Shown here: positions 1-8,903 of the stretch, piece by piece
Numbering within the stretch: position 1 is the stretch's first letter
How the letters are laid out: every line of letters begins with the position of its first letter
Source: Lactobacillus sp. ESL0246
GTDB lineage: Bacteria; Bacillota; Bacilli; Lactobacillales; Lactobacillaceae
Direction: 5' to 3'
DNA length: 64,000 bases
Assembly (NCBI RefSeq): GCF_003692965.1
Contig: NZ_REHC01000003.1
Span: 1 to 64,000, forward strand
Translations under genes and position numbers: made by a program
The notes under the pieces: model-generated
Told to the model about the DNA's origin: nothing
What the model saw: the letters and a program-made list of their open reading frames with translations, nothing else
The model's database searches: none

Positions 1-84
1 CTGTATGCCACGATTATTTGCGGGGTTTTACTGGTGTTAAGTCTCGGCGGTTTAATTTGGACTTTCATGCTTCGGCCGCGCTAG
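1..84 (+). CDS. C-terminal end of a membrane-anchored protein (partial), probably WxL-cluster DUF916/DUF3324 type
   Basis: Only the last 27 codons are in the window, ending at TAG 82-84. They encode one hydrophobic helix (CGVLLVLSLGGLIWTF) followed by a short basic tail, MLRPR, which is how a C-terminal membrane anchor looks. A WxL-domain gene follows at 350. WxL proteins are commonly encoded beside DUF916/DUF3324 proteins that end in a single membrane helix, so that is the likely identity. The family call rests on context alone, because the extracellular domains lie outside the window. Confidence 0.5.
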   Translation: MYATIICGVLLVLSLGGLIWTFMLRPR

Positions 85-113
85 TTTTTAACTATAAAGG
101 AGGTGGTGTCATT

Positions 114-269
114 TTGAAAGCATTGATCGCAAAATTTTCCTATCGCCGCGTGCAGTGGTTTTGGTTAGGATTATCGATTCTCTTAGCAATTGCCTTTGCG
201 ACGTGTCTGTACTTTACCATCAAAACCTATCACGATTTCAATACTTGGAAGATGATCAATCTTTATTAA
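114..269 (+). CDS. small single-pass membrane protein in the WxL cluster
   Basis: A 51-residue protein. I chose TTG 114 because AAAGGAGG at 97-104 sits at proper spacing; the open frame extends upstream but has no better site. The N-terminus is basic (KALIAKFSYRR), followed by one hydrophobic segment (WFWLGLSILLAIAFATCLYF) and a short polar tail, which predicts a single membrane helix. It lies between the putative DUF3324-type anchor protein and the WxL gene, likely in one transcript. I do not recognise a family. It may be an accessory protein of the surface complex. Confidence 0.6.
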   Translation: MKALIAKFSYRRVQWFWLGLSILLAIAFATCLYFTIKTYHDFNTWKMINLY

Positions 270-349
270 TTAGTAAACAATCGTTGGATAATCATTGCAA
301 GATGATTAGTTGTGTATGAAAAATCTGAATTTGAAGGAGGAACTTCAAG

Positions 350-1255
350 ATGAAATTAACTAAAATAGCCAGTTTGGTAATGACAAGTGCTACGGTCTTG
401 TCGACCGTAGCGGCTGCTACTCCAGCCATTATTCAAGCTAAAACCCAAGAAGGTAATAAAACTATGAACGGTGGTAAAGCCTTACCAGATACCAATCATA
501 GTACGGTAGGAATAGGCTTTAGCCAGGACCAAGACGCCAAGCCAGATCCTAATAAGCACCATGATGATGATGGCGTCGGATACTTACGTTTACAATACGT
601 GCCCGCAGTGCTGGACTTTGGTAGTCATACCAAGTTTAATCCCGCTGCTCCGATCTTTACAGCAGCTGGTAAAAATTTAAATAACTCCGGCAATGATTCC
701 GCAACCAGCAAGGGATATGCCGGGGCAGATAACCAGACCCCAAAGCTTACTACCACTAATCCTAATTTAAGTGGTGTTAATGGCAAGACTTGGGTAACAG
801 TAGTTGATAAGCAAGATAGCCGTACAGACACTGATGATAAGAATAATAAAATTACAGGAGATTGGCAATTAAGCGTCAAAGCCGATGGCCCGCTGACCAC
901 TGGCAAAGACGCTGATGCTAAAACAATTGCTGGGGCTACGTTGGCTTTTAGCAATACTGCAGCTGCCGCAGCAGGATACGTTTTTGGCTTAACGGGAAGT
1001 GTTGCAGATAAAGGATATGAACCCGCCTATGCACCACTATCTCCTACAGCAACAAAGAAATTGACGGTTAATTTAGCTGCCGACAGTACTGCAGTTCAGG
1101 TTGGAACTGCACCAATAGGTTCTAGTAATGGTGGTGCTTTCGTTTTTGCTTGGGATCCAAGTGATATTCAATTAGCTTTACCAACAGATGCCAATATCGT
1201 AAAGGGAACATATACGACCTCACTAACTTGGACTTTATCCACGGGAATTAAGTAA
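350..1255 (+). CDS. WxL-domain cell-surface protein
   Basis: A 301-residue exported protein with a classical signal peptide (about residues 1-30, cleavage near IIQA/KTQ). The C-terminal half carries the WxL hallmarks: GDWQLSVKA near residue 174 and LTWTLSTG at the extreme C-terminus. WxL domains attach proteins non-covalently to Gram-positive peptidoglycan and usually work with DUF916/DUF3324 partners, consistent with the upstream fragment. AAGGAGG at 336-342 sets the start. The coding sequence looks richer in G+C than the genes downstream, possibly reflecting selection or transfer. A hairpin terminator follows at 1420. Role in adhesion or polymer binding is inferred. Confidence 0.85.
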   Translation: MKLTKIASLVMTSATVLSTVAAATPAIIQAKTQEGNKTMNGGKALPDTNHSTVGIGFSQDQDAKPDPNKHHDDDGVGYLRLQYVPAVLDFGSHTKFNPAAPIFTAAGKNLNNSGNDSATSKGYAGADNQTPKLTTTNPNLSGVNGKTWVTVVDKQDSRTDTDDKNNKITGDWQLSVKADGPLTTGKDADAKTIAGATLAFSNTAAAAAGYVFGLTGSVADKGYEPAYAPLSPTATKKLTVNLAADSTAVQVGTAPIGSSNGGAFVFAWDPSDIQLALPTDANIVKGTYTTSLTWTLSTGIK

Positions 1256-1690
1256 ACGTAAGATTGTGTATTTTGTCAAGATACTTACTAACTAACAATT
1301 AAGTGATATATCTTTGCACTAATACCTATAAGTTTTGTCTGATTTTCTTAAATTAAAGTTTAAGGAAATTCTGGTAGAAGTTTGTTGTTAGGCAACAATA
1401 ATAATGATTTTATAAAAGGTGCTCAAGCATAAAGCTTGAGCATCTTTTTTTGTTTAATTAGGATTATAAAAAGGCAGTAGACAACTTTGAGGTTACTCAT
1501 TTGTTGCTAAAATAGCTTTAATAACATAACAAAACTAAATTTGAGTCTTGTTTTCTTATCTAATCAAATAACAAATTAATTAATGAAAAAAGAGACCAGC
1601 TTTTTGATTCATTTTACCCATTTCCTAGGCACTAGGCACTTTTTTAGTTATAATAGACTAAATAGATGGTATTTTTATAAAGAGGTAGTT
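1256..1690. other. intergenic stretch: terminator of the WxL gene and prs promoter region
   Basis: No convincing gene is present. The stretch holds a small TTGTTG/CAACAA hairpin at 1382-1398, the intrinsic terminator at 1420-1452, and a TATAAT box at 1649-1654 about 37 bases upstream of prs. I saw no good -35 box at the expected distance. The prs frame stays open upstream to 1583, but only the start at 1691 has a ribosome site. Confidence 0.6.
1420..1452 (+). terminator. Rho-independent terminator after the WxL gene
   Basis: An inverted repeat GCTCAAGC / GCTTGAGC (1421-1428 and 1434-1441) with a very short loop is followed directly by a run of eight T residues. It ends the WxL transcript. 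Confidence 0.9.
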
Positions 1691-2671
1691 ATGAACAAAG
1701 AAGAAATTCTTCAATTGATGCACCCAATGAAATTAATTGGGTTAAGTGGAAACCCGGTTTTGAATGAAAAGATTGCTACAATTTTGAAAAAGCCGTTAAT
1801 TGAAACCGCCGTTCAACATTTTAGTGATGGTGAAATTCAGGTTAATATTGGTGAAAGTGTCAGAGGGTGCGATGTTTTCGTTATTCAATCAATTCAAGAT
1901 CCTGTAAATGAAAACTTTATGGAATTAGAAATTGTTTTGGATGCCCTTCATCGAGCATCTGCACATCGCATTAATGTTGTTGTACCGTATTTGGCATATT
2001 CACGTTCTGACACTAAGACACGTTCACGTGAACCAATTACTGGTAAGTTAGTTGCCAATCTGCTTCAAATTACTGGAATGGATCACTTAATTGCACTTGA
2101 TTTGCATGCCGCCCAAATTCAAGGTTTCTATAATGTTCCGGTTGATCATTTGCATGCAATGCCACTGTTAGCGCAATATTTTATTGATAATGGAATTGCG
2201 ACTACAGATGATGATGATATTGTAGTTGTTTCGCCTGATCACTCAGGGGCTAAGTTGGCCCGAAATTTTGGTCAAATATTTGATGCTCCAATTGCAATTG
2301 TTGATCAACGTCGGGCACGTTATGACACAGATGTTCATGATGTGATCGGCAATGTTAAAAATAAGAAATGTATTATAGTTGATGATTTAATAGACACCGG
2401 ATCAAGAATTTCTTCCTCAACTAAGTCGGTAATGGCTGCAGGGGCTAAAAAAGTTTATGTTGCTTCAACACATGCGTTACTTTCACAGAATGCAACTGAA
2501 GTTTTAAACGAATTGCCAATTGAACAAATTGTCGTTACTGATACTATTAAGCATAATCATTACCCAGATAGAATGGTTCGAATTTCGGTTGATTTATTGT
2601 TAGCTCGTGGAATTAATTATGTTTATAATGATCGTTCTATGCACTTGCTGAGTGAAAGTGAATTGAAATAA
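1691..2671 (+). CDS. prs: ribose-phosphate pyrophosphokinase
   Basis: PRPP synthetase: transfers pyrophosphate from ATP to ribose 5-phosphate to make PRPP for nucleotide, histidine and NAD synthesis. The 326-residue length matches class I bacterial enzymes. Visible motifs are LSGNPVLNEKIA at the N-terminus, FSDGEIQVNIGESVRG, the flexible-loop segment YSRSDTKTRSREPITGKL, DLHAAQIQGFY, and the PRPP-binding loop IIVDDLIDTGS. ATG 1691 is preferred over the upstream in-frame ATG at 1583 because AAAGAGGTAG sits just before it and a TATAAT box (1649-1654) lies between the two. The sequence resembles the second prs copy that many lactobacilli carry. Confidence 0.95.
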   Translation: MNKEEILQLMHPMKLIGLSGNPVLNEKIATILKKPLIETAVQHFSDGEIQVNIGESVRGCDVFVIQSIQDPVNENFMELEIVLDALHRASAHRINVVVPYLAYSRSDTKTRSREPITGKLVANLLQITGMDHLIALDLHAAQIQGFYNVPVDHLHAMPLLAQYFIDNGIATTDDDDIVVVSPDHSGAKLARNFGQIFDAPIAIVDQRRARYDTDVHDVIGNVKNKKCIIVDDLIDTGSRISSSTKSVMAAGAKKVYVASTHALLSQNATEVLNELPIEQIVVTDTIKHNHYPDRMVRISVDLLLARGINYVYNDRSMHLLSESELK

Positions 2672-2802
2672 TGCACAGACGGTTATTTATTACTATAATA
2701 TAAAGCGACTATATTGTTGAAGTTATATTGGTATCTTTTTGTTTATTTATTTTATATCATTGGTATAATTAAAAAGAAATGTATAGGAAGAGAAGAACCA
2801 CT

Positions 2803-3486
2803 ATGGCAAGACGAAAAAATTATAAAAGGCGAAGAATTATTTTAAGGAATACTTTTCAATTGATCAGGAAAAATGGAATGGATAATGTTTCTTTTCAAAT
2901 GATTGCAGAAAAGTCAGGAATTTCTAAGTCACTTTTACAGTCATACTATCCACATAAAGCTAAGCTGACAGATGATATAATTAGAAATATACTTAATACT
3001 TTAGATGCACAAGTAAGAAGTATTTATGATGCTGAAAGTGGTCATATTGGGGCACGAACCAAAGCATTTATTTATACAGTTGCAATGTTAGGCATTTATG
3101 ATAATGGTCTTAAGCGGATTATTACTGAAGTTTTTAGTAGCAATGAGACTCTTGATAATTGGTTGCAGATTCTAGCAAGCTGGATTAAGGAAAAACAAAT
3201 CTTTGATGAAACTACATTTGACTTAAATGAAGTTCAATGTGGCTTAGCTTTTGTTATTACTGGAGTTGGACGACTATATAATAATAGTAAGAGATTTGCG
3301 CTTTCTGCAGAACAAATGGCTGATTATGCTACTGGTTCATTAATGTATAGTTTCTTACACTGTACACAAAAGCAAATTACTGAAAGTCTTAATGATGGGC
3401 ACAAGATTATTGCTGCAGTTGATATAAAATCAATTCACCATGAAATTGATACCATGTTTGATGAAGGCAAAGATATTGTTTGTTAG
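2803..3486 (+). CDS. TetR/AcrR-family transcriptional regulator
   Basis: About 227 residues with an N-terminal TetR-type helix-turn-helix (ILRNTFQLIRKNG...VSFQMIAEKSGISKSLLQSYYPHK) and a variable helical ligand domain. A TATAAT box at 2764-2769 places the transcript start near 2776, so the in-frame ATG at 2779 would be leaderless. ATG 2803 has AGGAAGAG upstream and is the more likely start. Eleven bases downstream begins a membrane protein gene, which this regulator probably co-transcribes with and controls. The ligand is unknown. Confidence 0.85.
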   Translation: MARRKNYKRRRIILRNTFQLIRKNGMDNVSFQMIAEKSGISKSLLQSYYPHKAKLTDDIIRNILNTLDAQVRSIYDAESGHIGARTKAFIYTVAMLGIYDNGLKRIITEVFSSNETLDNWLQILASWIKEKQIFDETTFDLNEVQCGLAFVITGVGRLYNNSKRFALSAEQMADYATGSLMYSFLHCTQKQITESLNDGHKIIAAVDIKSIHHEIDTMFDEGKDIVC

Positions 3487-3497
3487 AAGGGAAAGAT

Positions 3498-4331
3498 ATG
3501 GCAAATGGCGCGCGAACTAATTTGCGCAAACCAACTGGACAAGATCAGAAAATTAACTATAAGAAGATTATGTCCTTTATAATTTTTATAATTGTAACGT
3601 TAGTAATGGTTACTATCACTTTTCTTAATCCTTTTTTTATGAAAGGGCAACTTAGGAACAATAATAATGAAGTTGTCGTTGTTAGACAGGTCAATAAGCA
3701 TTTCGATGTACTGGCCGAAACAATTGGAGCCAATAAAAATGGTAATGCAAATTTATTAACTACAAAGCAAACTCAGCCAATTGCCGATCATATTATTGAT
3801 TATGCTTTAGGATTTCCTTGGTTTAAAGTTAGTAATAGAAGGCTTGCAGAGCAGATACTGAAAGATATTGATTCAAATATTGACCAAGGCTCATCAAGCG
3901 ATGCGCAATTAGTGCGGTTGAAATTAAATAAATTAGGAGATAATGCACCTTATGAGGTAGCGGATGCCTTTAATTTGAGTACTGTTACTTTAGGCGGAAA
4001 TATTGCTTTTGGCTTATTGTTTATGAATTCTATTTTAATTGTGATGGCAGTTATTAGCTTTCGTTCCATAATTAAAGAAATAAGTGCAATAATGACTTCT
4101 AAGCAATTAACGCATATCATTACGGCAGCAGTAATGTGGGCTGGTTTTTGGTTGATTCTTATTTCTGGTATGATGGCCCTCGTACCAGTAATTTTTAATG
4201 TTGAAGGGTTAGCAGTTTTAGGCTATGTGTTAGAAATTAGTAGCGGTATTTTCTTGGACTTTGTAATTGTGGGAGTAATTATTTACATTTTAAGCGCAAT
4301 TCCATGGGAAATTAGTTCACCTAATAATTAG
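3498..4331 (+). CDS. hypothetical four-helix membrane protein paired with a TetR regulator
   Basis: About 277 residues. After a short polar N-terminus there is one membrane helix (IMSFIIFIIVTLVMVTITFL), an extracytoplasmic domain of roughly 120 residues, and three further hydrophobic segments in the last 110 residues. ATG 3498 is chosen over TTG 3480 because GAAGGGA sits just upstream. The general layout recalls phage-infection-protein or YhgE-type membrane proteins often regulated by TetR repressors, but I see no diagnostic motif and do not assign a family. It probably acts in the envelope or in export, and likely forms an operon with the preceding regulator. Confidence 0.65.
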   Translation: MANGARTNLRKPTGQDQKINYKKIMSFIIFIIVTLVMVTITFLNPFFMKGQLRNNNNEVVVVRQVNKHFDVLAETIGANKNGNANLLTTKQTQPIADHIIDYALGFPWFKVSNRRLAEQILKDIDSNIDQGSSSDAQLVRLKLNKLGDNAPYEVADAFNLSTVTLGGNIAFGLLFMNSILIVMAVISFRSIIKEISAIMTSKQLTHIITAAVMWAGFWLILISGMMALVPVIFNVEGLAVLGYVLEISSGIFLDFVIVGVIIYILSAIPWEISSPNN

Positions 4332-4356
4332 CCAATTATATTTAAAGGAAATAATC

Positions 4357-4830
4357 ATGAAAATTTATTTTGCCAATGCTCTATTCTCACAAGCAGAAAT
4401 TAATTATAACGCGCAGTTAGCAGCTAAAATTCGGCAGTTAAGTGATGCGATCGATTTATATTTACCACAAGAAAACAATGAAATTAATGATAAGCAGGCT
4501 TATGCTGATTCAAAAATGATTGCCTTGGCGGATACTAAAAAACTAATTCAAAGTGATTTAGTGGTAGCAATTTTAGATGGTAATACTATTGATAATGGTG
4601 TTGCTAGCGAGATTGGAGTTGCTTATGCTAAAGAAATACCAATTGTGGGATTATATACGGATACTCGTCAGCAAGGTAGTGACAATAAGCAGAAGCTATC
4701 TGCCTTAAGTCAGATAGCTGAAAATCAATTTCATTATGTTAATTTATATACGACCGGTTTAATTAAATTGAATGGTACAATAGTGAATAGTGAAGCAGAT
4801 TTATTAGCCGCTGTTGCCAAGTACTTATAA
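4357..4830 (+). CDS. nucleoside 2-deoxyribosyltransferase family protein
   Basis: A 157-residue cytoplasmic protein. The N-terminal MKIYFANALFSQAE, the aspartate-rich strand SDLVVAILDG, and the signature DNGVASEIGVAYAKEIPIVGLYTD match the nucleoside 2-deoxyribosyltransferase fold (PF05014). The Glu in SEIG aligns with the catalytic nucleophile of the Lactobacillus leichmannii enzyme (MELGYA). Members swap bases between 2-deoxyribonucleosides in purine/pyrimidine salvage. Overall similarity to the classical enzyme is modest, so the exact substrate is open. The start has GGAAA upstream, 25 bases after the membrane protein gene, and a terminator follows. Confidence 0.8.
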   Translation: MKIYFANALFSQAEINYNAQLAAKIRQLSDAIDLYLPQENNEINDKQAYADSKMIALADTKKLIQSDLVVAILDGNTIDNGVASEIGVAYAKEIPIVGLYTDTRQQGSDNKQKLSALSQIAENQFHYVNLYTTGLIKLNGTIVNSEADLLAAVAKYL

Positions 4831-4935
4831 TAATTAGATGTTCGATGAAATTTGCTCTATCATAGATAAACAAGTTTATTTTGAAAGTATAGCGTTAATA
4901 TTTAATAACAAAGATAAAAACATTTAAAATGTAGA

Positions 4936-4966
4936 AGAACAGAGTTAAGATATCTGTTCTTTTTAT
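4936..4966 (+). terminator. Rho-independent terminator
   Basis: Inverted repeat AGAACAGA (4936-4943) / TCTGTTCT (4953-4960) followed by TTTTT. It ends the transcript of the deoxyribosyltransferase-like gene before the ddl promoter. Confidence 0.85.
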
Positions 4967-5081
4967 TTAAAGAAAATTTGCTACTAATGGGAAAAATATT
5001 TCTAAAATTCGAAAAAATAGCGTTCTTAAGTAAGTTATTGCCGTATAATTAAGCAGTTAGAATAATAACTAAGAGGTAAAA

Positions 5082-6170
5082 ATGATGAGTAAGAAAACAC
5101 AAGTTGGTCTTATTTTTGGTGGAAATTCATCTGAATATGAAGTTTCAATTATGTCAGGCCATAATATATATAATGCAATTGACAAAAGAAAATTTGATGT
5201 ACACCCGATTTGGGTTACCAATGATGGCTATATTGCCAATGAACAAGATTCGCTGAAAGTATTAGAAAATCCACACTATACGGTAAAAAATCCCCATCAA
5301 GTTAATAATATTTCTAATTTGAATTCATTAGCCGAGCTACCTGAAATTGACGTCTTCTTTCCCATAGTACACGGAAATCTGGGCGAAGATGGTAGTTTAC
5401 AAGGACTATTTCGGATTTTAGATAAGCCGTTTGTCGGTGATGATGTCTTAGCCTCTGCGGTAACAATGGATAAAGAGTTCACCAAAATTTTGGCTCAACG
5501 TGCTGGCGTGGCAGTGGCTGATTGGATTGCAATCAAACGTTTTGAATATCAGGAAGAAGATAATTGGAAGCAAGATTATGATAAAATCAGCGCTAAATTA
5601 GGTAATGATTTATTTGTTAAGCCGTCTAATCAGGGCTCATCTGTAGGTGTTCATCACGTAACCAATAAAGAAGAATTTGACGCTGCCTTAGCCGATGCAT
5701 TTCGGTATGATGACAAGGTATTAATTGAAGAAACAATTCACGGAACTGAAGTTGAAACAGCTGTATTGGGTAATGACCAGCCAATAGTTTCTGGTGTCGG
5801 TCAGATTATTAATGCTGAAGGCACATTCTATAGCTACGAAAACAAGTATGATGATGATTCAACTACTGCTTTGCAAATACCAGCAAATTTACCTGATAAT
5901 ATTATCAAGCAAGTTAAAGCAAATGCTTTAAAGGTTTATCAAGTAACTGAATGTAGTGGTATGGCACGTGTTGATTCTACTTTGCGTGCGAGTGACCAGA
6001 AAATCATTTTAACAGAAGTTAATGCCTTACCAGGTTTTACTAACATTAGTATGTACCCTAAGCTGTTTGAAGAAGCCGGAATAGCATATACAGATTTAAT
6101 TACTCGATTAATTGAATACGCTCAACAGAGATATGCACATAAAAAAACGTTGCTACATAAAATAGGCTAA
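5082..6170 (+). CDS. ddl: D-alanine--D-alanine ligase
   Basis: ATP-grasp enzyme joining two D-alanines for peptidoglycan precursors. The 362 residues show the N-terminal GLIFGGNSSEYEVSIMS, HGNLGEDGSLQGL, the ATP-binding VKPSNQGSSVGV, and the C-terminal metal site LTEVNALPGFT. In the omega loop (FYSYENKYDDDS) residue 256 is Tyr, the residue that favours D-Ala-D-Ala; the D-lactate ligases of intrinsically vancomycin-resistant lactobacilli have Phe there. A TATAAT box lies at 5044-5049 and AAGAGG precedes the ATG. It is likely its own unit, followed closely by the MerR-like gene. Confidence 0.95.
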   Translation: MMSKKTQVGLIFGGNSSEYEVSIMSGHNIYNAIDKRKFDVHPIWVTNDGYIANEQDSLKVLENPHYTVKNPHQVNNISNLNSLAELPEIDVFFPIVHGNLGEDGSLQGLFRILDKPFVGDDVLASAVTMDKEFTKILAQRAGVAVADWIAIKRFEYQEEDNWKQDYDKISAKLGNDLFVKPSNQGSSVGVHHVTNKEEFDAALADAFRYDDKVLIEETIHGTEVETAVLGNDQPIVSGVGQIINAEGTFYSYENKYDDDSTTALQIPANLPDNIIKQVKANALKVYQVTECSGMARVDSTLRASDQKIILTEVNALPGFTNISMYPKLFEEAGIAYTDLITRLIEYAQQRYAHKKTLLHKIG

Positions 6171-6197
6171 TTAGATTGTGCTAGGGAGTAATAATTT

Positions 6198-6932
6198 ATG
6201 GCTAGTGATAAGCATAATTTTGAAGAATTAACGGCGCCGGCTGCGACTGCAAAAAAATTGCATGTTAGTGTTGCTACATTACGAAAGTATTCACTAATTG
6301 TTGAAAGAGTCACCGGTCGCCCCGATTATTATCCAAGAACTAAGCAGAAGGCTCGATTATATAGCAAGCAAGATGTTCAGGACTTACAAGATTTTCATAA
6401 ATTGGCTCAAGAAAATGGGCTGACCCTGCAAGAAGCAGCTCAACAAATATTTGCGGTTAGTGCGCAAAATCAAAATTCAATCGGTGGAATTGATTCTCAT
6501 AATCAGGAAACAATGACTGCACCACAGACAATGAAATTGCTTAATGCATTGCAACAGACAATTATGCAGCAGAATACGGCGCTCAAAGATTTACAAGAAC
6601 AAATGAATCGAATTGAGGCCCAAAATAAAGAGTTGTTAGAAAAGTCGAATAAGCAGGAGCACGATTTGACTGCTTATTTACCTGATATTTCTGGCATTGT
6701 AGATAATGACTTGGATGATCAAAAAGATCCTGAATCCATAACAGTAGCCGAAAAGAGGTCACAGATTATTCACGATCAACATAAATCAAGTGAGCAAGTT
6801 CACGAAGAAATTCTAGCTAAAGCTCAAGAAAATGCTCAAAAGAGTTCTACATCTAATGAATATCGCACCTTAGCCGATATGCAAGTGGAACCCGAAAAGA
6901 GTCACTGGTGGCAACGATTTATTAATCTATAA
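6198..6932 (+). CDS. MerR-like HTH protein with coiled coil
   Basis: 244 residues. The N-terminus (about 10-75) is a MerR-type winged helix (AATAKKLHVSVATLRKYSLIVE...ARLYSKQDVQDLQDF). A Gln-rich helical stretch with coiled-coil character follows (about 110-160: MKLLNALQQTIMQQNTALKD), and then a charged, probably disordered tail. No effector-binding domain is visible. The architecture, a MerR-like DNA-binding head plus coiled coil, resembles RacA-like chromosome-associated proteins more than metal-responsive MerR regulators. It starts 27 bases after ddl and may be co-transcribed. Function unknown. Confidence 0.7.
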   Translation: MASDKHNFEELTAPAATAKKLHVSVATLRKYSLIVERVTGRPDYYPRTKQKARLYSKQDVQDLQDFHKLAQENGLTLQEAAQQIFAVSAQNQNSIGGIDSHNQETMTAPQTMKLLNALQQTIMQQNTALKDLQEQMNRIEAQNKELLEKSNKQEHDLTAYLPDISGIVDNDLDDQKDPESITVAEKRSQIIHDQHKSSEQVHEEILAKAQENAQKSSTSNEYRTLADMQVEPEKSHWWQRFINL

Positions 6933-7020
6933 CTGAAAATGATCAATTCTTTTAGATAAACTTAACTAGTGTGTGACTACTTATGAGTTAAAGTAAGAAG
7001 AATAGATATGGAGGCTGACA

Positions 7021-8136
7021 TTGAAAAAAATTAAGCAACGCTATCTTTTAGCAGTAATTGTTGGTTTCATTGGACTTATTTTAACTGCATGCACATACTT
7101 TGCTACCGAAATTTATCATCGAAATGATGTAGCTTTAATTACTGATACTACTATTAAAGATACTTTAGTAGAGAAGAGTAAAGATGTTTATGACAACAAG
7201 GATGAGACTCGAAAGCAAATTTTACATCTAAAAATTTTATCTGGTAAATACAAGAATAAAAAATTTACAGCAACTAATCTTTACTACCCATCACAACTAG
7301 TAACCCAGAAGTATCGTTGCAGACAGCGAGTTTTTGTTAGTATTAAAAATGGAGATCTTACTATTCAAAATCCAAAACGAGATTGGGTTATTGTTCTTGC
7401 TTTAACGGTAATGATTACCTTAATGATTGCTATCTCTGGCAAGCAGGCAGTAGGGTTAATTTTATCCATGACACTTAGCTGGGTACTGTTTTATATAGTT
7501 ATTCTGCTAGATATTAAATTAAATGGTGCTTATGTTGTCTTATTATTCGGTTTAGCGGATGTAATTTTTTCCTTCTTTAGCTTGCTAATAGTTCAAGGGC
7601 TCAATCGAAAAATGTTGGTTACATGGTTAGCTACATTATTAGGAGTTTTTGTTTCGTTTGCACTTTGTTATTTGATCATGCGCTTGACTGGGGAATCTGA
7701 AATCAAATATGAAACGGGTGACTATGCGACCCAAGATCCACGAGGAATTTTTCTTGCACAAACTTTATTGGGGATTTTAGGCGCAGTGATGGATGAGGCA
7801 ACTGATATTATTTCTAGTTTATATGAGTTAATTCAAACTAAAAAAGAGCTAACGGCTAAGCAATTAATTATAAGTGGCCGAACCATGGGACAGGAAATAA
7901 TGGGGCCATTGATTAATGTTTTAGTTTTAATTTTTATGTCTGAAGCATTGCCATTAACGATTATTTATTTGCGTGATAACAATAGTTTAAGTTCAACTTT
8001 TGGCTTTACATTATCACTTGGCGTTACTCAAAGTGTAGTTTCTGCTATTGGAATTGTGTTAACCGTTGTTTTTGCAACAGGATGCAGTTTGTTATTTTTA
8101 AAAAATGATTGGTGGAAAGCGAGTGATCAAAAATGA
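7021..8136 (+). CDS. YibE/F family membrane protein (first of pair)
   Basis: 371 residues starting at TTG, with GGAGG at 7012-7016 fixing the start. One N-terminal membrane helix is followed by an extracytoplasmic domain (residues about 35-120) and then about seven hydrophobic segments. The conserved stretch GAVMDEATDIISSLYEL and the motif GRTMGQEIMGPLINVLVL are typical of YibE/F (PF07907). It overlaps the next gene by four bases (ATGA), so the two are translationally coupled and probably form one complex. The biochemical role of YibE/F proteins is not established; transport is a guess. Confidence 0.85.
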   Translation: MKKIKQRYLLAVIVGFIGLILTACTYFATEIYHRNDVALITDTTIKDTLVEKSKDVYDNKDETRKQILHLKILSGKYKNKKFTATNLYYPSQLVTQKYRCRQRVFVSIKNGDLTIQNPKRDWVIVLALTVMITLMIAISGKQAVGLILSMTLSWVLFYIVILLDIKLNGAYVVLLFGLADVIFSFFSLLIVQGLNRKMLVTWLATLLGVFVSFALCYLIMRLTGESEIKYETGDYATQDPRGIFLAQTLLGILGAVMDEATDIISSLYELIQTKKELTAKQLIISGRTMGQEIMGPLINVLVLIFMSEALPLTIIYLRDNNSLSSTFGFTLSLGVTQSVVSAIGIVLTVVFATGCSLLFLKNDWWKASDQK

Positions 8137-8903
8137 GTACACTAGTTGCTTTGTTAATTGTTTTAGCATTATTAATGACAATAATTGGTGGAGAAACGGG
8201 AATTCGCAGTTTTTTTAGTGTTTTAATTAATACTTTATTATTGATTTTACTGGCACTACTAATTTCTTGGGGAATTAATATTCCAATTTTAATTTTGATT
8301 TTTATACCACTTAAGTTAGTTACAATTATCTTTTTAGGCACTCATGATTATCAAGTAGCTAAAAATTCATTTTATTCGGCATTATGTATTTGTCTTGCAG
8401 TTAGTGGCTTGATTTTAGTTTTTGAATGGTTGGCACAGGCTGCTGGACTCGGTCCCGAAGCTGGTGAAATACTGGTTGGTTTATCACAGATGCCAGGCTT
8501 GAGCTACCCATTAATTGCAGTTGCGGTAGCTATTTTCTCCTGTCTAGGTGCAGTTGCTGAAGCAGCAGTTGCCATGAGTTCGGGACTACTGGAAATCAAA
8601 AAGCATAATCCAATGATTACTCGCCAACAATTAGCGAATAGTGGTAGTAAAATCGGTAATGATGTTTTAGGGACAGCGATGAATACCATTTTATTTGGGA
8701 TGTTCGGTAGCTTTTTATCATTATTTTTGTGGTACATTCGTTTAAATTACACAATTGGTGAAATTGTGAATGAAAAGATGTTTGTCAATGAGATTTTAGT
8801 TATAACATATTCACTAATTGGTGTATTATTAACAGTACCACTAACGACTGTTTTTTTAACAAGAAGCATGGTAAAGCACGAGGTAAAAAATGAAGGAAAA
8901 TGA
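8133..8903 (+). CDS. YibE/F family membrane protein (second of pair)
   Basis: 256 residues, almost wholly hydrophobic with about seven membrane segments and no extracytoplasmic domain. CLGAVAEAAVAMSSGLLEI and NSGSKIGNDVLGTAMNTILF repeat the two conserved blocks seen in the preceding protein, so the pair are distant paralogues. The start overlaps the stop of the first gene (ATGA at 8133-8136), and the gene also overlaps the following esterase by 14 bases. This is a tight three-gene operon. Confidence 0.85.
   Translation: MSTLVALLIVLALLMTIIGGETGIRSFFSVLINTLLLILLALLISWGINIPILILIFIPLKLVTIIFLGTHDYQVAKNSFYSALCICLAVSGLILVFEWLAQAAGLGPEAGEILVGLSQMPGLSYPLIAVAVAIFSCLGAVAEAAVAMSSGLLEIKKHNPMITRQQLANSGSKIGNDVLGTAMNTILFGMFGSFLSLFLWYIRLNYTIGEIVNEKMFVNEILVITYSLIGVLLTVPLTTVFLTRSMVKHEVKNEGK

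Noticed and set aside
625-954. 109-codon minus-strand frame inside the WxL gene
   Set aside because: Antisense shadow of a gene with a signal peptide and WxL motifs; no ribosome site.
1583-1690. Longer N-terminus for prs
   Set aside because: The extra 36 codons contain the TATAAT box and have no homology to PRPP synthetases.
2020-2034. GTTCACGTGAAC resembling parS inside prs
   Set aside because: It encodes the conserved SREPI segment of PRPP synthetase and is shorter than the parS consensus; likely chance.
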